DNA of 64,000 bases from Agelaius tricolor (Eukaryota; Chordata; Aves; Passeriformes; Icteridae): positions 17,999,244-18,063,243 of the forward strand of contig JALJCS010000004.1 of NCBI GenBank assembly GCA_023055355.1, written 5' to 3'. Shown piece after piece: positions 25,264 through 35,329 of the stretch. The notes beneath the pieces were generated by a model, which saw only the letters and a list, made by a program, of their open reading frames with translations, was not told the origin of the DNA and searched no databases. The translations under genes and the position numbers were made by a program. Numbering within the stretch: position 1 is the first letter of the stretch; each line of letters begins with the position of its first letter.

Positions 25264-26717
25264 CTAAAAGGAAGTGAACTGAACTTGGTTGTTGTGCTCA
25301 TAGTCCGGACATAAGTCTCCAAACCAGGGGTGGCTTAGAGGGGCAGGAGCCCACTGATCTTCCTCCGGGGCTTTCGCTTCCTCTGACTGTCCATCCTCAG
25401 AGGCCACCACCTGGTTAATGACTGGAGTAGGAACAATCCTAGTCAGTAACCTCTTGATCAACCTCCAAATGATTGAGCACGCAACCAAAACTATAACTAA
25501 GATGAGAAGAATTTAAAGTATGGTCTTTAAAATTGACCCCATCCAACCCGAAAGGCCCCATTCCGAAAAGATGTCCCCCAGCCAGTCTGACGTCTCCTTC
25601 TTAATGTCATGGACCAAGTCTTGCATTTTGTTGATGGCTGTCCTGGTGTCCTCAGCCTTTGACATAGATTGAGGCAGCAGAAATCTTCAAACTCCTCGCA
25701 CTGGTGGTTGTGGAGCAGAAGAAGAAAGTCTATGGCTGCTCTATTTTGGAGCGTTGCCTTCCTTGTTATTTCCTCGTCTGATACAAGGTCCGATAGCGTG
25801 GCTGATGTAAGGTTGGCTTGTTTAGCTACCCAACACTCTAGGTGGGCCAATTCACCTAGAGCCTTGGCTGCAGATACCCAGGGCAAAAACACGATAATCG
25901 CAACCCCCTTTGGCTTTGACCAATGAATAATTTCGGAGTCACACTCGGGGTCGAGATCTTTAAGATCTCTTTTAGAGCGGGCCGAATTCAGTGTGACGTT
26001 TTTTGCCTTCCAATTATTAATTTGGGTTATGTTGGGCATAAACAGCGTCAGCTGTCCCAAAGTACAAGGGCCTCCGATAAGGCGAGAGGGGATGCCTGCC
26101 CATGCTCGGTCTCTGCAAATTAAGAAAATACCACGGGGTAGGGACAACGGCTTGCCACCAAACGTGGATGGAGTATGTATTTGGGGAATGATTCTGCACC
26201 ATTGGCTAGCCATGTATTCTTTCTTAAATTGCCATACTGATTCAAATCTTTTGTCTCCAGGGACTGGGGAGAACACAAATTGAAAACAAAGAGAGGCATT
26301 GGCAGAGCCGAGCAAATCAAATTCAAGGGGTTCGGAATCTAAAGGAGCCAGCCCTTTGATCCCGTTCCTCCAGGCACTTTTAGGGTCGACGGGAGAGGCA
26401 ATCTTTTTGGGCATCAGGGTAGTGAGGAAGGTATTAAGGAGGAAAGGTAAATCATTAGGAGAGAGAGGGATCCCCACAAGGCAGGATGACATTGGGTCCT
26501 CTGCTGATGCGGTATTAAGGCATATATGTTCTTGGCCGAAGACTTTGGCAAGAGTCCACCAGATGTTGGCTTTTGGCTGGGGGACGATCCAGGAGCCCGA
26601 AGATGGAACAAGGGACCCCAACGCTGTCACCAGCAAAAGGATGTTGGTTGGAAAACAGGCCGTCTGGGTGAGGGTCACTAAAACCATAAAGAAATAAGAA
26701 TGAGGAGATAAACTCAA
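25264..26717 (-). pseudogene. env: env, alpharetrovirus-type TM, nearly open but anchor out of frame
   Basis: The frame is open for 396 codons from 26717 to 25527. Signal peptide and surface subunit occupy about residues 1-250, ending in a basic furin-type site (RSKR, residues 247-250). The transmembrane subunit follows. It has a hydrophobic internal fusion region between C259 and C295, a LQNRAAIDFLLL immunosuppressive-like segment and a CX6CC motif at C340/C347/C348. This layout is known for alpharetroviral TM. A single-base-type frameshift at about 25665-25675 and a TAA at 25513-25515 cut off the membrane anchor and cytoplasmic tail, whose codons continue in another frame to TAG at 25264. 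The open frame would therefore give an anchorless protein. The surface subunit, at about 250 residues, is short for an alpharetrovirus. Confidence 0.88.
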
Positions 26718-26744
26718 AACTTTGGTTCTGCCCTATGGGGATGC

Positions 26745-27118
26745 TTAGAGGAGGTCTAAGTCTAGGGTAAAGGGTTTTTGCCTCCTCCTCCAGCAATCCT
26801 GCTCAACCTGTGCCACAATTCTGACCTTTGATACCTTCTTCGGGAGGAAGGGCCTGACCCACTTAGATGGAACCCATTTCCGCCCCGAGGTATTGGACAT
26901 GCAAGCGTATCCCCTCCCCCAGGTGACTAGGTCAAATGGCCCTTCCATCTTCCAGGTCTCCGGGTCCTTAACTAGGACTGGAGGCCTGGCCTTCGGCTGC
27001 AGCTGTTCATGTTGCCCGAAATGTCGCACTATAGGAGAGTTCAGGTTCTTGAAGGAACAATTTAAAAAATTGATCGTAAAGATTGCCTTTGTGAGATGGA
27101 CATGGGGGGCACAGCTGT
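26745..27118 (-). pseudogene. pol: pol: integrase C-terminal domain
   Basis: In a different frame from the integrase core; it reads PIVRHFGQ, then PPVLVKDPETW and LVTWGRGYACMS with WVPSKWVRPF. This is the SH3-like DNA-binding end of betaretrovirus-type integrase (family knowledge). The frame change lies at about 27100-27115 near a run of six G on the + strand, so a homopolymer indel is likely. It ends at 26745, shortly before the env start. Confidence 0.85.
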
Positions 27119-27757
27119 GCATTGTTGCTCTAGAACCCTTTTTAGGCTCTGGTGGGTCCTCTCCACCACGGCTTGGCCTGTTGGGGAATAGGGGATGCCG
27201 GTCTGGTGCTCTATTCCCCATTGCTGCAGGAAGCTACGCAGCTCCCTGGACTTGTACGCTGGGACGTTATCGGTTTTGATGACGTTGGGGATGCCCAGGA
27301 CAGCGAAAGCCTGAACAAGATGCCTTTCTGTGTCTACTGTCCTTTCACCTGTGTGGGCAGAAGCATAGACGGCACCGGAGAAAGTGTCCACAGAAACATG
27401 TATGTAGCTCAACCGGCCAAAAGACAGAACGTGCATTATGTCCATTTGCCACACCTCACAACTGGAAAGGCCTCTGGGGTTAGCTCTGGAGCTGAGTGAT
27501 GGGAGCTGGTGGGACTGGCACTGGGGACATGTAGCCACGATTGCCTTGGCCTGTTCTCGAGTAAGTTGGAACTGCCGAACAAGGCCAAGGGCATTCTGAT
27601 GGAATTGCTGGTGGCTGATCTTCGCCTGACCGAACAGATCCAGGAGCGGGGCCATTTGGACAGGAGCAGCAAGGGCTTTGGCTCTCCAATTACTCTCTGC
27701 AATGAACACCGGCAGGTCGGTGTGTGACCTGATATGCATCACAAAAAATGGTTGCTC
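27062..27757 (-). pseudogene. pol: pol: RNase H tail and integrase core
   Basis: It begins with the RNase H terminus (HIRSHTDLP) just after a TGA at 27758-27760, which probably arose from an arginine CGA codon. Integrase follows with its zinc-binding HHCC (SHQQFH ... CPQC) and the catalytic triad: D at 27440-27442 (WQMDIMH), D at 27269-27271 (KTDN) and E at 27161-27163 (VVERTH). Thirty-five residues separate the last two, the DD35E spacing. The residue after TDN is V where the family normally has G. The frame then shifts into the C-terminal domain. Confidence 0.9.
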
Positions 27758-28099
27758 TCAGTGGGAGACCAGAGTGACCAACTTTGAGAGCAAATTAAAC
27801 AGAGGGATGTTAGATATCTCTTGTAGAACTGCGTTTTCTGCTCTGGACACTACACCTGCAACATATGCTGAATCTGTAACCAAATTGAATGGTTCCGAGA
27901 ACCTCTCGAAAGCCCTGACGACTGCGTTGAACTCAGCTACCTGAGGTGATCCTTCCACCTTGGCAACATCAGCCTTCCAAGTAATAACAGAATTGTGGGG
28001 CGTTCCAGACCTGTCAATAAACACAGTCAGTGCTTCCAAAAGGGTCCGACTCTGAATTCTTTTTAATGACAAGGAGAATTGAACATCTTGACTAAACAA
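27758..28099 (-). pseudogene. pol: pol: RNase H
   Basis: Carries the RNase H pattern: first acidic residue in FIDRSG (normally DGSG), then AEFNAV and TDSAYV with the catalytic E and D. The G-to-R change next to the first Asp is unusual. It ends in TGA at 27758. It is in a frame different from the RT part upstream. Confidence 0.85.
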
Positions 28100-28125
28100 T
28101 TATGGGCCGGCCGATTGACAGCAAT

Positions 28126-28368
28126 TTAGCCAGTATAACTGTCCAGAGCAAATTGTAACATCTCATTAGTTTCAAGCAGTTCATCGAAAGTTCTCTTTTT
28201 GAATTGGCCCGATTCCAATTTGACAGGGATGTGAATGCTGTCGAAGTCACAATCAGCCAGCTCCCTGATCTGTGATCTTGCCTTTCGGATCAGTTCTGCC
28301 AACAGCTCTGATGGCTGTATCATTCTTATGGACCTATGATGGCTCAGGAAGACCCACTCTATGATCAA
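28126..28368 (-). pseudogene. pol: pol: RT connection region
   Basis: Reads IIEWVFLSHH and LLAELIRKARSQIREL, matching the connection between RT thumb and RNase H in betaretrovirus-like pol. An in-frame TAG lies just before it, near 28383, and a stop ends it at 28126. Confidence 0.75.
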
Positions 28369-28914
28369 GAGAGTGTCCCCCTAGCCTTGGTCCTTGCCCT
28401 TGATAGAATCGTCCCATTGAAAAATCACCCCATGGAGGTGTGGCAACTTTCCTAGAATCACAAACCTGAATGGCAGGCCCGGTTGGTATCTGTGGGCCTG
28501 CCTGGCCAAAATGGACCCTTGGATTTTCTCCAGTGTGCCTGTGCCTCTGGGGTAAGTGACCTAGGAAAACTAAGCTCCTCTCCCCCTTTCAATAAATTGA
28601 AAAGGGGGGGGGGCTAGGTCATCAGTTGCTATTCCTAGCCAAGGCCTTACCCATTTCAAAGAGCCACACAGCTGGCACACATTCGCTAAGGTCTTAATGT
28701 TAGTTCTGATGGCCAATTTTTGTGGAACAATGGTTTGCCTAGTTATCTCCAGATCCAAGTACTTCCAAGGTGGCATCCGTTGAATTTTGTCCTGTTGAAG
28801 CTCGAACCCTGGAGCAACCAATACATTGAGTGTCAGGTCAAGCACGTGGGTAAGTATGTCGTCTGTCTGAGCACAAACAAGGATGTCATCCTTGTAATGG
28901 TAAATGATGGCATC
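28369..28914 (-). pseudogene. pol: pol: RT palm end and thumb, active site changed to YKDD
   Basis: The polymerase motif (complement of 28885-28896) reads YKDD; retroviral RTs have YMDD or YVDD. The thumb follows: FELQQDKIQRMPPWKYL and SLKWVRPWLGI. The frame is lost at a long C run (G run on the + strand near 28606-28616) and stops at 28570. The remainder down to 28369 is recognisable only in shifted frames. Confidence 0.85.
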
Positions 28915-29640
28915 CTAGACAGCTGTACATATCGGGGACAGCAAGGAAGTGACGTACCATTGGCAAATGACAGGGCTGTTCTTCATCCCTTGTGGAAGAA
29001 CATGCCAATGGTAGCGCTTACTTGGGGCTCCCTTGTTGATGGCAGGAACCGTGAAGGCAAAACATGGGGCATCATCTGGGTGAAGAAGAATTTGGAAAAA
29101 ACGATCTTTTATGTCCATAACAGTCAAATTCCAATCTCGGGGGAGCATCGTTGGGGACGGCATCCCTGGTTGGAGAGGACCCATATCTACAATGATGTTA
29201 ATTTGGCAGAGGTCGTGAAGGAGCTGCCACTTAACTTTATTTGGTTTCTTGATGACAAACACTGGGGAGTTCCACTCTGACATAGTCTCCACCAGGTTGC
29301 CTTTAAGTAGCTGCTCCTTGATGACCTCGTTGAGCGCCTTCAATTTTTGTTTGTTGAGCAGCCCTTGTGCTACCTGTACTGGTTTATCTGATTTCCAATT
29401 CAGTTTCCAGTTAGTGAGTGCCTCAGTGACCACTGCCCGAAAAACCTGGGGACCCGCTGGAAGGTCAGTTCGGGATACCCACTGGGCAAGGAGGTCTCTC
29501 CCCGACAGGGGTTCCGTGTAGTCCAAAACGAATGGGTGTACTGAGGCCAATTGCCCATCCAGCCCCTTAATTTGCTTGGTGCTCTTTGATTGTTTTGCCA
29601 ATTGCAAACCCTCGGATGTGACCCAACACGTCCTGCAACT
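28915..29640 (-). pseudogene. pol: pol: protease tail and RT fingers/palm
   Basis: It starts with the end of a retroviral protease ([19 protein letters not shown], including the GRDLL element). RT follows with [37 protein letters not shown] and LPQGMKNSP. The DIKDRFF segment carries the first catalytic Asp. The frame ends in TAG at 28915-28917, 18 nt before the YKDD motif. The front half of protease is missing upstream. Confidence 0.9.
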
Positions 29641-29753
29641 CCTGTGCAGAGAAGAAGGGATTTTCCTGCTTTAGCCATGTGGCTCCCTCCATCTTGGACT
29701 CCATGGGAGCCATCTTGTGAAGGGAGACAGAAACAAACTGAAGGTTTCCTAAC

Positions 29754-30284
29754 TGGGGGCTTGTGAACTGGGAAAGAGGGGGAAGGAAAGGGATCCCTAA
29801 GAGTCTGGCCAGGACTCCTAGGGCGGGGGGATTGGGAGCTTTGAGGGGAGCCAGGGGAATGATGGACTCCCTGTGCCTGGCTGGAGCGAGCTGCTCCTCT
29901 CAAAATCCCAACTTTAGGGTACACAGGAGAGGGAAAAGGGCTAGGAGCAGGGGTAGAGGTAGAACTGGGGCACAAACTGGACAACGAAGGCTGTCTTCCC
30001 AATTTTGAACTTGATTTTAATATAGATCTTATTTGAGAAACCCAATAAATTATTTCTGTTAACGAGGAGTCCCCTGACTGAACCGAATTTTGTAATTTAA
30101 AATTTACACCATGCCAAAAACCAATGTCATATATTTGTTTGGGGGAAACTTCAAGAAATTGAGAAGACAGCCATTTAATCAACTTGTGTAACTCCCTTTT
30201 TTGAACTTTAAAACCCACCCCTGCAAGGATTCCCACAACCTGGGTAGAAGCTCTCTTTTGGGTTGCAGAAAGTCTAGAACCCAT
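29754..30284 (-). pseudogene. gag: gag, N-terminal part only (matrix and proline-rich region)
   Basis: The ATG at 30284 starts MGSRLSATQKRAS, a myristoylation-type N-terminus. About 100 residues of matrix-like sequence follow (LHKLIKWLSSQFLEVSPKQI), then a Pro/Ser-rich linker. Capsid with its major homology region, the CCHC zinc knuckles of nucleocapsid and the protease front are absent. The frame instead runs on without homology into the protease/RT region, ending at 29400. The breakpoint lies between about 29640 and 29754. Confidence 0.75.
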
Positions 30285-30724
30285 GATGAAAGATCTTAAA
30301 TGGTGCAACCCAAACTGCCCCCCATTCTGGAAAAATTGCAAAGAAAATAAGGAAGAGCCCCACACCGGCCCCTGTTAGAAGTATAAAGCTGCGCAGTGAA
30401 GAGAGAGAGAAGAAACCTTTGACACCACCCACACTGCAAAGGGACAAAAAGGGTTAAAAGGACAAGGCAGAAAAGAGGAAGCACTTACAAATCTGATGGG
30501 GGCCAAAAGAAATACGGAGCGAAGGGTCCTGCGGTGGGAATGACTCCTTGGGCACGAGGAGCTGCCGTTCCTGGAACCCCAGGAGCGCCACCCACTAAAA
30601 CAGGGTCTGCTCCCACTGGGGGTAGTTCGGCGGCCAGTGAGACTTTCGTGAGTCCTGTCTGTGGGGTCTGTAGACGCCCTCAGGCGATGCGATCAGGCAA
30701 GGCGATGCCAGGAGCTGCTCTCAG
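30285..30724 (-). other. Provirus leader with splice donor
   Basis: Non-coding leader between primer site and gag. On the - strand a strong donor GTAAGT (complement of 30483-30488) could produce the spliced env mRNA. Confidence 0.6.
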
Positions 30725-30742
30725 GCCCCACATTGGGCACCA
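30725..30742 (-). other. Primer-binding site, lysine-tRNA type
   Basis: On the - strand TGGTGCCCAATGTGGGGC, 18 nt, 4 nt inside the 5' LTR. It differs at two positions from the Lys(1,2) primer site of betaretroviruses, TGGCGCCCAACGTGGGGC (established knowledge). Confidence 0.88.
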
Positions 30743-30746
30743 GAAC

Positions 30747-31466
30747 TGAAGTGGAGACAGCTAGAGATGTCCCAGCAAGCAGGCCAGCACCGCTTGCAGC
30801 CAAGGGGGCACTATCCCGACCTTAATGTCAGGCACAGCGCCTAAGGTCAGCACCCTGCGTTATAGTAGCGGTGCTGCCTTGAGGGAGGACGTGGCCGCAT
30901 TAAAGCTTCAGCCCGCAGGAAAGAAGAGAGCGCTCTTCAGTTGTGGCTAGTCTGGACTTACTGTAAATCCACGGAAGGCCAGGAACTGAAGAGGGAGAGG
31001 GAGGGGTTACATCAGGTTATAAAGGGTGTGGGAGGCAGGGGTGGAAATCGTTCAGGAACGAATGGGAATCCAGGGGGGAGTGGGGTACAAGGGACTGAAA
31101 TAGAAGAAACACCAACAGTGACAAACTAAGGGAGGGGCTCCGGCCCCTGAACCAATCACTCAACGCCCTAGCTAGAATGTTCCAGAGAAGAAGGTGGGGG
31201 TGCAGAGTGACTGGCAGTCAACTGGGGTGGGATTTGGAAGAAGATACATTGGTCTCCAGGGAGACCGGGGAGGAGTCAGGGAAACTGGCAGAAGGAGATA
31301 CATTGGTTTCTAAGGAAACCAGGGAGGGGTTCAGGAGAGGATACATTTGTTGTCAGGGCAACTGGGGAGGAGCTAGGAAGACTGACAGAAACAGGGAGGG
31401 CAGGAGAACCAGGGCAGAACCATTTCAACATAGAGGGGGAACGGAACAAACCAACACAATAGAACA
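30747..31466 (-). repeat. 5' LTR of the provirus (720 bp)
   Basis: On the - strand it starts TGTTCTATTG and ends ..CCACTTCA. A TATA-like CTTTATAA (complement of 31017-31024) is the probable promoter, with the triple enhancer modules upstream. No canonical AATAAA is visible downstream of the TATA on this strand. The 105-126-codon open frames on the opposite strand of both LTRs come from the repeat modules. Confidence 0.95.
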
Positions 31467-31472
31467 GAAGGG
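31467..31472. other. Target-site duplication, right copy (GAAGGG)
   Basis: Matches 24505-24510. Confidence 0.9.
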
Positions 31473-33935
31473 CTTCAAAACTGCTCTGAAATAGCTGGTG
31501 TGGATTTAGCCTAAAAGGAACAAATTTTCTTTTGCCTTTTTTAACCCCTCTTTCAGATTAAAAGGTGAAATTCACCTTCTTTTTTCTTTTTAAAAACATC
31601 TTCTAAATTAGGTCTTCCATTGTAGTGGATAATTTTAAAGGATTCTGAGTAAGGCCTCTTTGGTAGCTCTCTGCCTTTGTTGACAGCTCTGTTCCTCTAG
31701 GGATAGTCCTCACATAAATTTTCATGGCAGTGCAATTTTTCAAACTACTGAGGACTTGGCCCTCAAATTCAGTATCTCAGGTCACACCTCAGAATTATCC
31801 CAACTCTTAAGAGTCATTTGCAAAGCTGCCTGCCATGCTTGTAGTGCTGAAGTCTGCCAGGGCTAGTTTTGCTGAAGTCAGAATAAAATTAAATGGGCAC
31901 GTAAATCTTTGCAGAATTATATCCTGAGACTAGAAGGACCTTAAATAGATTGATTTTAGGTTATGTTTGCCCAGTTCTTTACAGGCAAAACCAGGTTGGT
32001 CCCGCTGTTGCATACTACCAGTATGAGCATGGTGTGTTCCCACTTGGAGCTGTGTGGGTCCCATAACCACAGCCAGCTCTGAAATGAAATCCACACAATA
32101 GATCTGTCTGCAGGGCCGGATGTATTATCACAGATTTCTTGCAAGGGAATCATTGCTCCCAATTCTGATCTAAGTGGGAAAAGTGCAATTTTAAAACTGG
32201 CTTCAAATGATGACATAGATAAAACCTTTAACATATTAAGACCAACAATGGCTTAATAAGAACTCTTTGGTGATAACTGTTTACACCATCATAGGCTTGC
32301 CTTTAATTTCTTTTATAATTCTCTAAAATTTCCATTTTTTCTTATGCTAATCTGAAGGAAATGTTATCTTCCAGAATGTATATTCTGCTCTATGACCTTT
32401 ACATACTGACACACAAATGCCAACTGACTTAATTTTTGCAAATGTACTGTAGCTAGTGAAGCTATCTATAGAAACATTTAAGTGTATATGTTTTTGCAGG
32501 ACATAACATTCATGTTAGGATCTGTTCTTTCTCTCCTCTTTTTCTCTCTTACTGTGTATTATTCATTACTTGGTGTTCATGTACCTTTATATGTTCATAA
32601 AAACAGCTTGTTTGAATCTAAACCTTAGATTACAGAGAGAATTCAGAAAAATGCATCATTAATATTTTAAGTATAATTATTATAAATGCACACCTTGTTA
32701 TAAATGCAGGTTCCTGAATTTTCTTAGTCTCTTTTGTATCCATTGCATGTTTGTTTTGCTGATGTCTGTGCCTTTGTAAGGGTTCACTTCTAATGAATAA
32801 ACAGTCTTTAACAGCAACAATTGTAAAAAAACCCAAAACCATATTATTATCCAGTTGTTAGAAGATACAGCTCAGAGATGACATAGTAAAGTTAAACAAC
32901 ATTAATGAAAATATCATATAGTTTCCTGCACCATTGGAATCAGTGCTGGTATGAACTTAAAATTTTCATGTAATTTTCTACTAGAAAACTAAACATAAAT
33001 GAAGAACTAGCATATTCATGAACTAAATGTTACCTTCATGCAGAATTTTATGTTCTGATAGCTAAGGTACTGAAATATGTTTGCAATTTATTTGTCATTT
33101 CCTTAAGCTACAACTATAAAAGGTTTTATTACATTTCAAAAATATTTAAACAGTGCTAGAATTGAGTTATTGTGCTCTGAAGTCAAGTGACCACTAGCTG
33201 GCAATGTTATACAGCTCTTCCTGTTACAGATTCATTGCATAATACATCATGGTTTGACTCAAGACCTTTAATTTTAAAAATAGAAAAAGAAATTGGATTT
33301 CAGTGGGGCTGGGCACTTCTGAATATTTCACCGCTCAGGCTCCAGTGCAGATTAGCAAGAAAATAGGAAGGGCAGTGGACAGAAATAGTTTCTAAAGTAA
33401 TAACCTTTGCTTATAGGATTTCTTTTGTTTCTCTGATTCAGTGTTTTTAGTTTTAATTTTAATTTTAAATGTCTTTCACTTACCTCAGACCATCCAGGGG
33501 GTTGAAAATGAAGCTTATGTAATGATCTACAAATAGCCTGGACAGTGCTGTCAGCTCTTTGAAACTCCAGTGTAGGTGTCCTTCATTGCACTTATTTCAA
33601 GTGCCTTTCCTCCACATTCAAATATCTTAAAACTGTATTATTTCCTGCCTATATACTATCCTTTGCTTCCTAAGGCATAATTTCATGTCTCCTTTGGCTA
33701 TTAATCAAGGGAGACAAACAATCAAAATAGTGTACTGAGGATGGCTACCAATGGCAGGACAAGCTGGCTACATTTCTATGCTCATGCACCAGATACATCC
33801 ACTGCCATTATTCACTCTACTCTTTTATTGCTGCCAGATCTCTTTCTTGTAAGTAGGTGGAGTCTCACACATATATGAAATGCAGTGGTCAGAATCTATT
33901 ATTTCCTAATATGAAAAGAAAATGTAAATGAATGA
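31473..33935. other. Gene-free AT-rich sequence
   Basis: No exon chain, RNA gene or repeat family recognised. Confidence 0.55.
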
Positions 33936-33940
33936 AGCAC

Positions 33941-35275
33941 TGTGGTGGTTTGACAGGAAATGTGTTTTTTGGGATGCTGTGTTTTTGGCCAATGGATATT
34001 CAGACTTTAATATTGGCATTTAACCTGGCCATTGGGATATGGACACGCCTCTGAGAACACGGGGTTAAAAGCAGAGCTCTCCCCTGGGAGGGTCCTCTTG
34101 GGTTTCCGGCGGGAAAGAGTTCGGGTCTCTCCCCCGGCCCAGCTGCTGGCTGGGCAGGGGGAGGGGAAAAGCCATGTGGCCGGGAGAGGTAGGCCTGAGC
34201 CCCGGGGTGGAAGGGTGGAAGAGAGAAAGAGAGAGAGAGACACCAGGAGCCATCGGGCAGCCCCCCCGAGAGAGAGAGAGAAAGAGCCGCTGCCTGGGAC
34301 TGTAACCTTGAGACTGGATAAACATGGGCCTGTGCCGGCAGCACGGCTGGGACGGAGAAGAGGGGGGGGTTCAGCCGGCCTCTTGTAGGAGCTTTTAACC
34401 CCTTTTTGGAAAATGAGAACTTTACAGAACATTGACCTTTCCTAGAAGATAGAGTGGAAGATGAGGAAGGAAATGGGCCAGTGTGAGAGAGGTCTGGGCG
34501 AGTGAGAGATAGTAGAAGAATAGAGAAGAATCCTAGTGGGAAGAGATGATGGAGTGGCTTTTGCTGGACTCTTTTTGTATAGCCATGGACAGAACCATGT
34601 TCCTTGTGATACGGAGACTGCATTCTAGGGGGAGGCAATGGCCTCAGAACCAGGAGGGTTCAGTGTTGGTGCCCCTCGGCCCCAGGGGGTGAAAAAATAT
34701 GGGGGGAACAGGTGTCCCAAAGGAGAGATTGGGGACAGGTGTCCCAAAGGAGAGACTGTGCCTTTTTTGGATCGGGACAGAGCATCCTTAAAAGACAACC
34801 CTAGAAGCAGCTCTGGTCCGTGTTCAGTGGTGAGAGCACTGGACATGGAAAGGAAGAAGTCACCACGGCAGATGTTCTCCGGGCGGTGCCATGAGTGACA
34901 CGGAAACACACGAGGCTTCGACTGTGTTTCCAGGGGAAGCCCATGGTACAAGAAGGACTCCTCTCCTCTTGATGAACTGAGGATTGATTGTCTAAAAGGT
35001 GGTGCTGGACCGAGAGTTGGTGATTTGAGGAATAAATGTATTGTGTTGGAAATTTGGTGGGGGGAGGAGGAAATGCATTTGTGAGGTTTTCATTTTCCCT
35101 GTGTGTGTGTTCCTTTTTATCTGTAGTTGTAGAGTAGTTAATAAAGTTCTGGTTCTTTTTTTTTTCCTTAAGTAGGAGCCTGCTTTGCTTATTCCTGGTC
35201 ACGTCTCACAGCAGAAACCAGGGAGAAGGTATTTTCATGGGGGCACTGGCATTGTGCCAGTGTTAAACCATGACA
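33941..35275 (+). mobile_element. Solo LTR, 1,335 bp, with 5-bp target duplication
   Basis: Starts TGTGGTGGTTTGACAGG and ends TTAAACCATGACA. It is flanked by AGCAC at 33936-33940 and 35276-35280, so the ends are firm. AATAAA at 35140-35145 fixes the + orientation. The 5' half is much more GC-rich than its surroundings and has GA-rich tracts (34215-34290). A tandem repeat of about 28 bp starting acaggtgtcccaaag lies near 34710-34765. A 5-bp duplication suits an ERVL or gamma-like group. Long antisense open frames here (up to 212 codons) are compositional. Confidence 0.9.
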
Positions 35276-35297
35276 AGCACTTAGGCAAATGAATTTT

Positions 35298-35329
35298 AAA
35301 ACAAACAAACAAACAAACAAACAAACAAC
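35298..35329 (+). repeat. (AAAC)n microsatellite
   Basis: About seven to eight units, 20 bp beyond the solo LTR's target duplication. Confidence 0.9.

Larger units (their letters stand above)
24511..31466 (-). mobile_element. Complete defective provirus, class II ERV (betaretrovirus-like pol)
   Basis: The 6,956-bp element reads right to left: 5' LTR 30747-31466, primer-binding site, leader, truncated gag, protease tail, RT, RNase H, integrase, env, polypurine tract, 3' LTR 24511-25223. The 6-bp duplication GAAGGG flanks it. It is shorter than a usual betaretrovirus-like provirus because most of gag and the front of protease are missing. Pol contains in-frame stops and several frameshifts, so it cannot replicate by itself. 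The LTRs differ by about eight substitutions and one 7-bp length change by eye, which indicates a fairly recent insertion. Pol and primer site are betaretrovirus-like; env is alpharetrovirus-like in its TM subunit. Confidence 0.95.

Noticed and set aside
24934..25314. 126-codon + strand open frame in the left LTR, echoed at 31177-31494
   Set aside because: It lies antisense to the LTR, and its repeating protein sequence comes from the three enhancer modules.
26893..27279. + strand open frames across pol and env (also 25669-26697, 28720-29280)
   Set aside because: Shadows of the - strand retroviral genes.
24511..31466. Treating the whole provirus as an alpharetrovirus because of its env
   Set aside because: The lysine-type primer site and pol motifs are betaretrovirus-like.
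34000..34638. 212-codon - strand open frame
   Set aside because: Inside the GC-rich solo LTR that reads on the + strand; composition effect only.
35298..35329. CRISPR-like or functional array
   Set aside because: A plain AAAC microsatellite in a vertebrate genome.
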